Below, one piece after another: positions 34,735-46,453 of a DNA stretch of 64,000 nucleotides (the stretch's first letter is position 1; each line of letters opens with the position of its first letter). The position numbers and the translations under genes were made by a program. The stretch is from assembly GCF_019175385.1 (NCBI RefSeq), contig NC_083338.1:68270712-68334711 (forward strand). Reading direction: 5' to 3'. This DNA comes from Lycium barbarum. Lineage: Eukaryota; Streptophyta; Magnoliopsida; Solanales; Solanaceae. Under the pieces are notes generated by a model. The model saw only the letters and a program-made list of their open reading frames with translations, searched no databases and had not been told where the DNA came from.

Positions 34735-35102
34735 TTATTTATAAGTGTATGAGTTTTTAGAACTTCCTATGTGTGTATGATATTTGTAAGACGTTGTTCT
34801 ATGAAGACGACGGAAATTTAAAGGAATTAGAGACCTAGTGACCCAAGGCAAGGGCGACGGAGATGTCCCCACCGTCAGTGTGAGTCTAGAAATCCTGGAT
34901 GAAAGTAAACAGGAAGGTGCCTCCGATGCTGTTTGAGTTGGGCACGTGTGGTAAGTGTCGACGACATTATAATTCTCATTTGAAGTTATCAGCCCCGTGT
35001 GGCTGCGATACGACATGATATGATATGTATGTATGTGTATATGAGTTGGCCCTGTGAGGCATGATTGGTATTTCTGGTGTACAGGTTTTGGATAGTAAGA
35101 AA

Positions 35103-35138
35103 TGCAGAGGAAACTCTGCCCAAAATTTTCCAGGAATA
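35103..35138 (+). other. Interior copy of the GAGGAAA..CTGCCC box in element G
   Basis: GAGGAAACTCTGCCC, preceded by GGTATTTCTGGTGTACAG|G, an acceptor-like sequence. It matches the C interior (about 29626) and the D interior (about 50180, reversed), and resembles the LTR box. Confidence 0.6.
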
Positions 35139-35490
35139 TGGAGGTTAACATGTAGATTAAGTACAAAAAGGTCCCGCGATACTTGTCAGACTTTAGTTCC
35201 TTCTGTCGGTGGCCGAAGAACACCTTGCGGTGACATTTTATCAGATTCCACCGATTATTTGGAGGCGGAATTCGTGTGACGAAGACTTAAATCCGTGGGT
35301 TATCTGTCATCATATGTATATGTGTATGAAAGTGAATGTTTAAGATTCAGAAAGGCGACATGGTAGTGGTACGACTTAGCCGGGGGTGGGACCCGCTACA
35401 AAAATTTTCCGAAAATTTGCGAAGAACCCGATTTGCTCTAAAATTTCGTGACAAAGGTCGTGCGGGGCGATCGACGAAATTATATCTTCC

Positions 35491-35591
35491 CTAACGCGTC
35501 GAAATGCATGAAAGTTTCGGAGTTAAGCGTGCTCAGGCCAGAGCAATTCTGGGATGGGTGACCCCCTGGGAAGTAATGCAAAGTTTTGCAC
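35491..35591 (+). other. 5S-rRNA-like segment with internal Pol III promoter in element G
   Basis: About 84 bases align without gaps to plant 5S rRNA from nucleotide ~20, roughly three quarters identical by my comparison with the remembered consensus. The internal promoter is almost intact: box A AGTTAAGCGTGCT (35521-35533), and box C GGATGGGTGACC with CCTGGGAAGT after it (35552-35574). The downstream TTTTGCAC resembles the 5S 3' end. The first ~20 nucleotides of 5S are diverged. It is absent from the corresponding C and D interiors. Cassandra elements are known to carry 5S sequences, but in their LTRs. It could also be a 5S-derived insertion. Confidence 0.75.
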
Positions 35592-35929
35592 AAGTGTAGG
35601 TATGACTGATATAAATGAAAGTTTGGGGTAATCTAAAGGAAAAGAGAATGTATGGAGTAATTAGTGCCTTTACAAACACCACACGGTCCGATGCGGTACA
35701 TGGGCAAAAAGCCAAGGGTGCGATACCACTCGGAAAATTTAGCGAATCTGGATAACAGTCAGCGACGACCCGAATGTTGTCAGGGGATAGAAAACGCCCA
35801 ATTACATCGTAAGTTAGTATGGTATGACGATAGTTGTAAAAGGAAAAAGAGTATGGATAGTAGGAAAGGAGAGAGATAAGTAGAGCGAGTAAGCAGAATC
35901 TTTGAAAAAGTCGATAAGCGACACCCAAT

Positions 35930-36330
35930 GCGATTTGTATGATTGACTCCGAATACATTTCTGTCTAACATATCTCTGTACGATTAACTCCGATTACGAA
36001 TCTGTCTGACACACCTCTGTATGTCTGACTCTGGATATAAATCCGTCTGGTGTGCCTCTGTACGTCTAATTTTGATCACGCATCTGTCTGATACATCTCC
36101 GCATGTCTGATTCTAAGTGTGACTCTGTATGATACATTTCTGTAAGCCTGATTCCGACTTCGAAATCCGCCCGATACCTTTCTGTACATCTGACTCTGAT
36201 CTCAGATCTGTCTGACATACTTCCGTATCTCTTCTTTTGATTATGAATCCATCCGCCATAGTTTAGCATGTCTGCTTCCGATTACGAATCCGTCTGATAT
36301 ACTTCTACGCGTCCGGTTCTAGTGCTGAAT
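35930..36330 (+). repeat. Degenerate CTGTCTGA-type repeat stretch in the G interior
   Basis: Units of about 50-60 bases share CTCTGTATGTCTGA and GAATCTGTCTGA. They resemble the repeat stretch in G's own LTRs (about 32690-33350 and 38670-39330). No coding content. Confidence 0.7.
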
Positions 36331-36628
36331 TTGTTGGTATGAAGTGTCTGGTATGAAGAAGGATTACGATAACGTGGTAGAAATCTCCGGAGTGTAACAA
36401 TAAATGATACGGACTATGACGTCTGGAAAGCGTTCGTCAGTTACAAGAATATAGCTTATGGTTCGACGATTGCGTGGGGTACGAGAAGATATATTATGAA
36501 GGCATCTGAATCAGTGATGTGAAAAATTACCCCATAATGTTGGTAAAGAAGCCATGTCGGAAGGTTAGCAAAGGACGACTACAAAGAGAACCCTCCCGGA
36601 GTAGTATGGCGCCCCATAAGGTCAATTT

Positions 36629-36664
36629 AACATTCGAGGACGAATGTTCTAAAGGGGGGGAGGA
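36629..36664 (+). other. G PPT-adjacent stem-loop and polypurine tract
   Basis: AACATTCG-AGGA-CGAATGTT (36629-36648) is a perfect eight-base inverted repeat with an AGGA loop. It is followed by the purine tract AAAGGGGGGGAGGA (36651-36664), which abuts the 3' LTR. Confidence 0.85.
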
Positions 36665-39600
36665 TGTTACATCCGACATTTTTGTTCATTCGAAAAATTC
36701 AAGATAAAATGACTTGTGATGGATAAGGCCACAATTGGACCTTACTTGGTATGAATGTGTAGGTTATGAATGCAATGGTGTGGAATTACAAAAGGTGGCC
36801 AAGGGCAAAAATTGGAATTTTGGAAACTTGTCCCATAAAATTACAAAATTAGCCAAGTGGGCTCAAAAAAAAAAAGGGAGAAAATTAGGCCCAAGTGGGA
36901 AGGCCCAACCGGCCATGTACATTGATCCAAAGCCCATGGAATTAATTAATTCCCATGTGCTAATATATAGCATCCCTATCCTTAAGAATATTCAAGAAAG
37001 AAATCAAAGAGAAGCAAAAAAAAGGGGAAAGAAGCCATTTCGGGTTTTGGAGAAAGAAAGAAAGAAAATAAAGAAAAAATTTTGGAGCCAATCCTTTGGT
37101 CTAAAGAGTTCAACTCTTGAGAGATTATTGCTAAGCACAAGATTCTCTACAAGTTGATGTAAGCATCTTGACAAGGAAACAACTTCAACCCCAAGTGAAG
37201 AACTTGAAGAAAGGTAAGGATTTCATGATTTTGTTGTGTTAAAAATGATGTATGTATGTTGTAGTGTGTGTGAATGAATGAAAAATATGGAAATTTGGTG
37301 TGTTGGAATTTTTGGATGTGTGGCCGAATGCATATAGGGTTATTGCATGATTTTAATGGTTTGAATTCTTGTGTAAGTTAGTTGTAGTGTGGTGGAAATT
37401 GTATTAGAAATGAAAGTGGAATGAACTAGTGAAATTTGGAAAATATAGCATGTGGCCGTGTGGTGTGTGTTGGTGTTGGAAGGTGAATTGAATCTTGTTA
37501 GCATATTAATTATGTTGTTATGGAAGATTGGTTATTAAGTTGTTGAAGGAAATTATTGAACTTTGTTATGACTTGTGTATAAGTGAAAATGAAAGTGTTA
37601 AGAGGCAAATTATGCTTATGACAATGAACTTGGAATATAAAAATGTGTTGATGAGTTTGCATGTTGAAAGTTAGGAAGGGATTTGAAAAGTAGTGACTTG
37701 ATGGAAAGATTGAATGTTTGTGAATTTTATGAATATCTTGTGAATATTATGTGAACATGTTATGGATGCCTCCGATGTATGTCGTAATGATTTTGATGGA
37801 TAATGGCTATGAAAATAATAAGTTTTGGTTGGAAATGTAAGTTTGAAACGAAAGATAATTCGTCGTGTCGAAAGGTGGCTAATAATGCCATAGGGTATGA
37901 TTTAGTGTTTATTGATGTTTGTTGTTGTTTGGATGTCTCCTCTGGGTTGTTGTGTTGCTAAATTGAGCCGAGCTATGTCTCGGGGATGTCGTATATACAG
38001 AGGAAATGCTGCCGAAATTTCGGTAGGCAATTATGTGTAAAGTTAGAATATTGAAAGAATGGAACTAACCAAATGGTAAACTTGACCATTTCCAGATTTT
38101 GGGCGAAATTTGGATTGACGCCAAGAGAGCATAAGGCGCCATCGAGGTATGTGAAGCACTTCTCTACGTTCCTAGGCATGTTCTGGATGTGGTAGGCTCG
38201 GCCGCGAGCCTTAGGTCCGACTCCGTTCCCCGGAATTCGAGACGGAAAACCGCTCCAATTCCTTCAATTCAATTGAACCTATTTTCTTACAAATTGCCCT
38301 TAAAGTGAGATTTTGTACAAAACTTCCCCAAACGGAGTCGGAACACTTCCGAATGAGTATGGGTTACCTCATAAGGTCAATTAGCAATAATTTACGTATA
38401 TAGCCTCGGGTTGGTTCGAGGTGGGCCCATAAGGCCCGATACTTCCGGTACGATTTTAAATACTTCTGTTTCGGGTCCGATTTTCTCTAAAAACTTCTGA
38501 ATTATTATTTTGTGTATATTATGGCTATTTTTGTGTAATCTATATAACATGTTTTCTGAACATCTGAGCATCCCATTCTGATAATCTGTCGTGCCTTCCC
38601 AACTAGGTTATAGGCGCGTACTATGCATACTATCTGGACATTCTGATTTTGGCTCGCCGTTTGGCACCCTTCAGTTTGATTGAGTCTGTATGTTGAGTCT
38701 GTAGGTAGGTGGTTTCTCATTTATCGATTCGTGTCTGTCTCAATGCATTCTTTCACTGCGACCCGGGCCAGGTTCTGTTATCGTGCACATTTCTCTGCAT
38801 TGTTCACCGCGTCCCTCGGCGTACGGGCCGGGATCTGTATGTCTGTATGATCTGTGTATGGGGATGGCGGCCAGGATGGCATATGATCTGATTTGATTCT
38901 GTCTGTCCACCGCGTCCCGTACTAAGAGGGCCGGGTTCTGTTACCGCGCCCCCAGACAGGGCCGGGATCTGTATGAATATATGCGTGTGCTATCTGTACT
39001 TATAAAGCACACGCCTCTGTATGATTTTGTATGACTCTGTGCTACTCTGCATGCATAATTCTGTCTGACATACTACTGTCTGTCCGTCTGTGCTTCGACT
39101 ATTTCTGTATGTCCGTATGGATTCTGACTCTGTATGTCCGTATGGGTTCTGATTCTGCCCGTCCGTCCGTATTATGATTCCGTCTGTCTGTCCGAACTAT
39201 AATTCTGTTTATTTGTATGGAACACGATTCTGTATGTCTGTCTGGATCATAACTCTGTCCGTCAGTCTGATTTATGGTTCTGTCCGTTATATTTCTGTGA
39301 CTCCGGTTCGGACTATGTTTATATCTGTTATGTTTCTGCTTTACATACTCGGTACATTTTTCGTACTGACCCCCGTTCTTCGGGGGCTGCGCTACATGCC
39401 CGCAGGTACAGACGCGCCAGGTGACACGCCGCCAGCGTAGGTTCTGACTCTGCCATTCGAAGAGCTCCTTTGACTCGGAGCATATCTTTTGGTATATATT
39501 TTCTGTCTTCTGTGTACTCCGTATGTATGTATATTCTGGGTACGGCGGGGCCCTGTCCCGTCATATGATTCTGTATGTCTGTAGAGGCCTGTAGATGGAT

Positions 39601-39846
39601 ATGTGGGTTACGGGTTTCGTCTGTATGTTAGCCTTATCGGCTTATCTGTAAATGTCTGTATGTTCAGGTATATGTATATATATATATATGTAAGTTACGC
39701 GCGTGCCGTAATTGTATCGGCCTACTTTTGTAATTTCTGTTTTAAAAAAAAAAAAAAAATCCGTATGATTCGAAATTCGGTCGGGTAGGTACGTATGGGT
39801 ACCCAGTTAGGGTACCAGTCGCGGCCCACGGGGTTGGGTCGTGACA
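36665..39846 (+). mobile_element. Element G 3' LTR (3182 bp)
   Basis: Nearly identical to the 5' LTR. Differences I see: about six substitutions (for example GTTATTTGG/GTTGTTTGG, AAATGTTGCC/AAATGCTGCC, GATGGCAGCC/GATGGCGGCC), the terminal A-run (23 versus 16) and a TA-run. Box at 38000-38026, donor-like sites at 37213 and 38147, double hairpin at 39350-39386. The ORF at 36735-37157 is the LTR-internal one, extended by an A-run length difference. Confidence 0.95.
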
Positions 39847-39851
39847 GAAAC
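39847..39851. repeat. Target-site duplication GAAAC, right copy (element G)
   Basis: Identical to 30678-30682. Confidence 0.95.
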
Positions 39852-41707
39852 GGAAAAGCGAGTTGTAGAACGAATAAGGAAGACTTATAAAGTTATGTAC
39901 GGAAAAGTTCAGAATAAAGATTATGTGATAACGGAAATGATAGCGAGCATAAGAAAAGGATGAATAATTGAAAGAAGGAAATAAGAAGAAAGCGAGATAA
40001 CAGTGTAGTAATAAGTTGTGACATGTATAGCCAAGAAAACGAGTAATACAAGTGACGGGACTGTGAAAGAACAAACTATAGAAAGATGAGCAACGAGGTA
40101 GAATGAGAGCTAGAAAATGACTAGGATGGTAAGAACAAATAGGGATGAATGGAATACGTTTTGAAAAAGAGAAAGGGATTATGCAGAAGTAGTGTCTTCC
40201 GAAGGATACAGAGGTAGCATGAGATTTCTTGTGCACAGAATGAAAGATGGACATAGACTAGAGAAATGGTAAGGGAAAACAAAAGGAAGCACCCAAGATA
40301 GAATTGAATGCAAGTATAAAACAAAAGGGAAATATATAGCTACGAACTTAAAGGTGTAGTACGGCGACAAGGTGATAAGATAAGACCATTATTAAGACGA
40401 ACTTGATATGATCTGGAGTAAGTTAGAAGCATGTGTTGGGTACACAACAAGGGTAAAAGAGCATAAGGCATAAGGGGGTACTGCGTGTATATGACTTCAC
40501 CTCGGAAATAGTGAAATCCTTAGAGGATAAGGACTGTAGGCTTGAGGAACAAATGATTTATTATAAATTTATTAAAGGAAACAGATGATATCGGTTGGGA
40601 TAAAGATAATATTACAAGAGAACTTTGGACACTTATCATCAGAATATAAGTGCTACCTAATTTAGGATTTGGAACGACTATAAGTACTAATTAATTACTG
40701 ATTAGAGTAAGTGGAATGTGGCCTTGGATGAGTTGCTACATGGGTTGCAATATTCGGGTACAGATGGTCAGATGAGATTTTATACTATATATATAGAAAG
40801 GTTCTCGTCGCTTAATGATTTTGTTAAGGTTTCATACGTGGATAATCAAAGTTATAGATTATAAAGAAAAAACATGGATATGGTACAGTATACCAAGTGA
40901 ATTGGAAAAGGATCAGATGAATTTGAGATTGGAGATAGGGGCATAGAACAAAATATATACAGATAATAAATACACCCTAAAGGGGGGAAGCGGGTGAGAG
41001 AAATGCAAGTGTAAGATGAAAACAATTAACACTGCAATATATTTGATATGACATTAAAAGGTGGGTGCTTATGAAAAGAAAGAGTACGATAAGAGAATGG
41101 TAACGAGTAACTTAAGAGATATTACGAAAGATAGCAATGTTATACTGGATTAGAGGCTAAGATGTTGGCAATAGAGTTGTTTGCTAATGATATTGTGACT
41201 TACAAGTAGCAAAGGAGAAGGGACAGAAAAATCTCCTACAGTAGGATATAAGAAAATCAGAGGGTGCATAAAGGAAGGGAAAGGAGTATGACTAAGAAAC
41301 GACATGACATAATATGCCTAAAGTGTTATAAGTTGGATTAAGGGAAATCGTGAAAAGATTTAAGCGAGACGATCAAAACGAACTGGTTACTAGAAGACAG
41401 TGGGTTTAAAGAGAACAAACAAAAAGACGGGCACCTTAAGTTTCGGTTGTAACAGAAGGATTAGTTATGAACTATATTACGAAAAAGGGCAATGACGTGG
41501 AATTATTACCTCGGGAAGCAACAGAAAGAGGAGATATTATAGGAATGACTATGTAGAGGCCTAGAATGCGTTATAATGAATCATAGCGAATCAACCAATG
41601 AAAGAGGTATGTGAAGGGCGTAATTGAATAAGAGAACACTTGAGAAAGTATTAGGAACTCAGGATCAGTTTAACATTCGAGGACGAATGTTCTAAAGGGG
41701 GGAAGTA
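39852..41707 (+). mobile_element. Element C interior, right part, with stem-loop and polypurine tract
   Basis: No pol motif. The plus strand is visibly purine-rich over the whole stretch. It matches the D interior at 46418-49300 on the reverse strand. The stem-loop AACATTCG-AGGA-CGAATGTT is at 41672-41691 and the purine tract AAAGGGGGGAAGTA at 41694-41707. The antisense ORFs at 39742-40370 are Ser/Phe-rich artefacts of the purine strand. Confidence 0.75.
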
Positions 41708-44396
41708 TGTTATACCCCGTATATTTATGTGTCGAATTATTCGCAAGCAAATCGACTCAAGTTAAAGGCGGAATTATTTTCGGACATGAAATAGGAACCT
41801 TTAATTTCAATTTTAATTATTACATAAATTGTTTATAAATTTTATTTAATATAGAAATATTATTGGGGATTAGGGACTAATTAATTATGATTAGATTATT
41901 AAGTAAGAATTAGTGATTAATTAAAATTAATTAACTTAGTTTTAATTGTGGGCCCCACCCGAAAATTAAAAAAACAATATAAAAAATCAACCAAATATTT
42001 GATGAGTCACCATGGAGGGCACGTGTAGGATTGGTGGGTTTCATATAAATAACAAGCTAAGGACCAAATTGAGTGTTCATTTTTACTTTGCAAATTAAAG
42101 CTTAAGGAAAAGAGAAAGAAGAGCAGCCATGGCTGCTACTGTTCACGGCCAGCCATGGATGTTTTAAAAAAAAAATGCTTTGATTTAATTCCAAGGTGAA
42201 TTACAAGTTCAAGGAGGTGATAGCAACATTGGATATTGAATTGAGGAAGCAGAAATTGTGAAATTGGAGCGATTAAGTGTAGAAAATTCCTCCGAGAAAA
42301 TTAAGGTAAGATTTTCTTGTTTTGTAGTATAATTGTATTGATGGTGTTGTAATGGAAGGATCAAAATTGGATTGGATGAAATTGGAAGTAAGAAATTGCA
42401 TGAAATCGTTGTTATACGAAAGTGTGGGTTGAAAAGGATTAAAAAGGGTTATTGGGTTGTTGGAATTGTTATGGGCTGAATTGGGAGAATTTTATATGTA
42501 TATCTCTGTTGTTGGTATTTCTGTGTTAACAGGAGAATAATTGGAAATTCGGGTTAGGCGAATATATAGGGGAAATGCTGCCCGATTTTCGTTAAGTCCT
42601 TAATAATGAAAAACCCTAAACGAGAAAGTATGAGTTAAAGAATAAGTTCTATAAGCGATGAGCTGCGGAATTACGAACTAGAAAGTATAGTACTAACGAT
42701 AGCGTTACTTTTATATTAAATAGGCTAAAGGGGCGACGAAGCGAACGGTTTTGCGATTAGTCGTTAACAGGTATGTAAAGCTGTCCCTTCTTTCTTTTGG
42801 CATGTCTTAGATTTAAGCGATGAATGATATGAACTTTGGGGTAATTCTATTCATAAGTTTTGAGTGTGATTTATGATTCTTATTCACTTCTTGATATTAG
42901 AACTCTTGAGTGATTGAGCTTCCCTCTTCAGTTTTCTGTACGTTGGATAATAGTCGATGTATATCAGTTCCTATTCTCAGGAACTCTATGATAACTAATG
43001 TCCAGACTTCTATAAGATGTTTCATAGTATATTGACATATGTCTATGATTCCTAAGGCTCTTTGATATACTTTATGATGACATCCGAGGGATGTTTGATA
43101 TGTTTCCGAGTGGCATTCGAAAGGTATTTGATATGACTATTGTCTTGATTTTCAAATGATAGTTCGTGCTGATTATTCCATTTAGTCTTTGATATACCCT
43201 GATGCGTATATATGATTCCAGAAGTCCTGTTCTGATATAATCCACAGTGACATCCGAAAGGTATTTGGTATGACTATTGTCCTGATTTTCGAATGACAGT
43301 TCGTTTTGATTATACCATTGTGTCTTTGAAAATGTTTTAGTTTGCATATGGTTGCTCACTACTCCGCTCGTGCATGTCTCAATATGTCTTTCACTGAGTC
43401 CCGGGCCAGGATATGTTATCGTGCACAGTTTCACTGCATTGTTCATCGAGTCCCTCACTAGAGGGCCAGAATATGACATATATATTATGGAGTTATGCTG
43501 TGTTATGGAGTTATGTTTTGTATATGGAGTTATGCTGTGTTTATGGATTTATGCTGTGTTATGGAGTTATGCTGTGTTATGGAGTTATGTTGTGCTTATG
43601 GTGTTATGCTGTGTTATGGCGCCAAACACGGGGTGGCGACCATGTTTACCGGGTCCCATAATGGGCCGGATATGATATATGATATTGATATGCATGATTT
43701 ATGTTTCAAAGGAAAGTGTTTTGGTATCCTGGACATTGTACTTGTTTCTGTTCTCCTTATTTCAGTTATGATCCTCTTTACTGTATTTCATGCTTTATAT
43801 ACTCTATACATATTCCGTACTGACCCCCTTTCTTCGGGGAAGCGGGGGAGGGGAGGGGCGCGTTTCATTCCCGCAGGTACAGATAGTTGGTTTGGTGACC
43901 CATAGGACTTCTATTCAGCTGTCTTGGAGAGCTCTGTTGTTCCGGAGTTTAGACTTTTGGTACAGATCTTATGATATATATATGTATGTTTATCCAGGGG
44001 TACGACGGGGCCCTGTCCCGTCATATTTCACTATCGATACTCTTAGAGGTCTGTAGACATATGTGTGGGTTGTGTATAAGTTCTGTTCAGCTGTGTCTAC
44101 ACGATGTGCTATGATATGATGTTCGTCTGTGATGGCAGCCTTGTCGGCTTGCACATGACATGATATTGATGTGTAGTAACAGCCTTGTCGGCTTGCCTAT
44201 CATTTTATAATTTCATCAGTTGTGACTCCTCAGGAGACAGTTTGTCTGAATATACATATATGATGACTTATGAACCGTTGGAGGTCTTTTGCAAGTTTCC
44301 ATATTGTTCATAGATTCAGTTTGATTATATTTAACAGGTTCGTATACGGGTGTCCAGTTCGGGCACTAGTCATGGCCACGGGGTTAGGTCGTGACA
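41708..44396 (+). mobile_element. Element C 3' LTR (2689 bp)
   Basis: The same modules as the 5' LTR: G-box (42020), TATAAATA (42044-42051), donor-like GTAAG (42306), box (42569-42596), donor-like GTATGT (42771-42776), minisatellite with about seven units (43487-43615), hairpin region (43804-43840). Scattered substitutions against the 5' LTR make C clearly older than G. Confidence 0.9.
43487..43615 (+). repeat. 18-19 bp minisatellite, about 7 copies (C 3' LTR)
   Basis: Same unit as 28046-28285, with about six fewer copies. Confidence 0.95.
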
Positions 44397-44401
44397 CATA
44401 A
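44397..44401. repeat. Target-site duplication CATAA, right copy (element C)
   Basis: Identical to 26251-26255. Confidence 0.95.
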
Positions 44402-46417
44402 GATCTGAACCAAAAGTCTAGACTCCGGAACAACGGAGCTCTCCAAAACAGCTGAGTAGAATTCCTATGCTGAAGGGTCACCAAACCGACTATCTGTACC
44501 TGCGGGCATGAAACGCAGCCCCCCGAAGAAAGGGGGTTAGTACGGAATATGTACTGAGTATGTAAAGCATGAAATACAGTAAAAAGGATCATAACTGAAA
44601 TAGGGAGTACAGGAGACAAGTATAACATCCAGAATATCCAAACACTTGCCTTTTGAAACTTAAATCATGCATGTCAATATTATATATCATACCTGGCCTA
44701 TTATGGGGCTCGGTGAATAAAGTCATCATATGCCCTCCTGGCCGCCATAACATATCATCATATCATCATATCACATATATATATATATATATACCGTACC
44801 CGGCCCTCGAGTGAGGGACTCGGTGAACAATGCAGTGAAACTGTGCACGATAACATACCCGGCCCGGGACTCAGTGAAAGACATATTGAGGCATGCACGA
44901 GCAGAGTAGTGAGCAACCATATGCAATTTAAAAAATTATCAAGACCCAAACAGAATAAGAAGAAGGGATTAACACTGAGTATCAATAGCGACAATCATAT
45001 CAAGTATCCCTCGAATGCCATTATAAATTATATCAAAAGAGCCTTAGGGATCATAGACATGTATCAATATAATATGAAATAGCTTATAGAAGTTAAGGAC
45101 ATGAGTTATCGTAAAGTCTTCTAAGAATAGGAGCTTATATATATCGACTACTATCAAACGATAAAAACTTGAGAGGGAAGCTCAATCATTTAAGAATTCT
45201 AACATCAAGAAGTGAATAGGAAGCAGGAATCACACTCGAAACTTATGAATGGAATTACCCCAGAGCTCATATCATTCGTCAATTAAATCTAAGACATGCC
45301 AAAAGAAAGAAGGGACAGTTTTACATACCTGTTAAAGATTAATCGTAATCGCGTTCGCTTCGTCGCCTCTTTAGCCAATTTAATATAAAAGTAACGCTAT
45401 CGTTAGTAACTATACTTTCTAGTTCGTAAATCTGTAGCCCATCGCTTATAGAACTAATTCTTTAACTTATACTTTCTCGATTAGGATTTTTCATTAGTTA
45501 AGGACTTAACGGAAATCGGGCAGCATTTCTCCTATATATTCGCCTAACCCGAATTTCCAATTGTTCTCCTGTTATCACAGAAATACCAACAATAATAGCA
45601 ATAGAGATATACATACAAAATTCTTACAATTCAGCCCATAAACAATTCTAACAATCCAACAACCCTTCTGAATCCTTTTCAACCTACAATTTCATATAAA
45701 AACGATTTCATGCATTTTCTTACTTCCAATTTCATCCAATCCAATTTTAATAATTCCATTACAACACTATTAACACAATTACACAACAAAATAAGAAAAT
45801 CTTACCTAAAGTTTCTCGGAGGAATTTCTACACTCGATTGCTCCAATTTCACAATTTCCTCTTCTTCAACTCAATATCCAATGTTGCTATCACCTCCTTG
45901 AACTTTTAATGCACTTGAAACTTGATCAAAATACTCAACAAACAAATTTTTTTCTCTCCATCCATGGCTGGCCGTGAGCAGCCATGGAAATATTGCTCTT
46001 TCTCCCTTTTTTTTTTTAATTGAATTCTTGCCAAATGAAATGTGATAGCATGATTCATCCTATTTATATGCTTTCTCACCAAAGGACAAGTGTCCACTCC
46101 TAGTGACCCATCAAAATGATTTTCTTGAATTGTTTGTTTGTTTTTTATTTTTTTTATTTTTCGGGTGGGGCCCACTTCTATTAATTAAATTAATTAATTT
46201 TAATAAATCATTAATCATTACTTAATAATCTAATCACAATTAATTAGTTCCTAATCTCCAATAATATTTCTACACTAAATAAAATTTATAAACAATATGT
46301 GTACTAATTAAAATTGAAAATTAAAAGTTCCTATTTCATGTCCGAAAATAGTCCCGTCTTTAACTTGAGTCGATTTGCTTGCGAATAATTCGACGTATGA
46401 AAATACGGGACATAACA
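44402..46417 (-). mobile_element. Element D 3' LTR, right part
   Basis: It continues the LTR interrupted at 26255 and ends GGGACATAACA, followed by the reversed purine tract. On the minus strand it has donor-like GTAAG (plus 45801-45805), the GGAAATGCTGCC box region (45506-45533, partly changed), donor-like GTATGT (45323-45328) and the double hairpin (44519-44556). A short TA run lies at 44776-44792. Confidence 0.9.
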
Positions 46418-46453
46418 TCCTTCCCCCCTTTAGAACATTCGTCCTCGAATGTT
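46418..46453 (-). other. D polypurine tract and PPT-adjacent stem-loop
   Basis: On the minus strand, purine tract TAAAGGGGGGAAGGA (46418-46432) and stem-loop AACATTCG-AGGA-CGAATGTT (46434-46453). Confidence 0.85.

Larger units (their letters stand above)
30683..39846 (+). mobile_element. Element G, full-length young non-autonomous LTR retrotransposon
   Basis: Two LTRs (30683-33866 and 36665-39846) that differ by about six substitutions and three length changes in simple runs, by my line-by-line comparison. A 2,798-base interior has an iMet-type primer site, an intact 193-codon acidic ORF, a 5S-rRNA-like segment, a CTGTCTG-type repeat stretch, the PPT-adjacent stem-loop and a G-rich purine tract. 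No gag or pol. The 5-bp target duplication GAAAC and near-identical LTRs make it the youngest insertion here. Confidence 0.95.
26256..44396 (+). mobile_element. Element C, full-length non-autonomous LTR retrotransposon (hosts element G)
   Basis: LTRs at 26256-29069 and 41708-44396 flank an interior of 3,464 bases once G and its duplicated target are removed. It has an iMet-like primer site, a polypurine tract, TG..CA ends and a 5-bp target duplication. No gag or pol motif is visible, so I class it as LARD-like. It is the same family as A and D. It inserted into D's 3' LTR in the opposite orientation. Confidence 0.9.

Noticed and set aside
35710..35735. A possible 5S 5' end (GGGTGCGATACCA) downstream of the 5S-like segment
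   Set aside because: Only about 12 bases match and the order is wrong (after the 3' part); likely chance.
39742..40254. 170-codon ORF antisense to the C interior, and similar ORFs at 48854-49228
   Set aside because: Ser/Phe/Leu-rich translations of the complement of a purine-rich strand, antisense to the element, with no homology I recognise.
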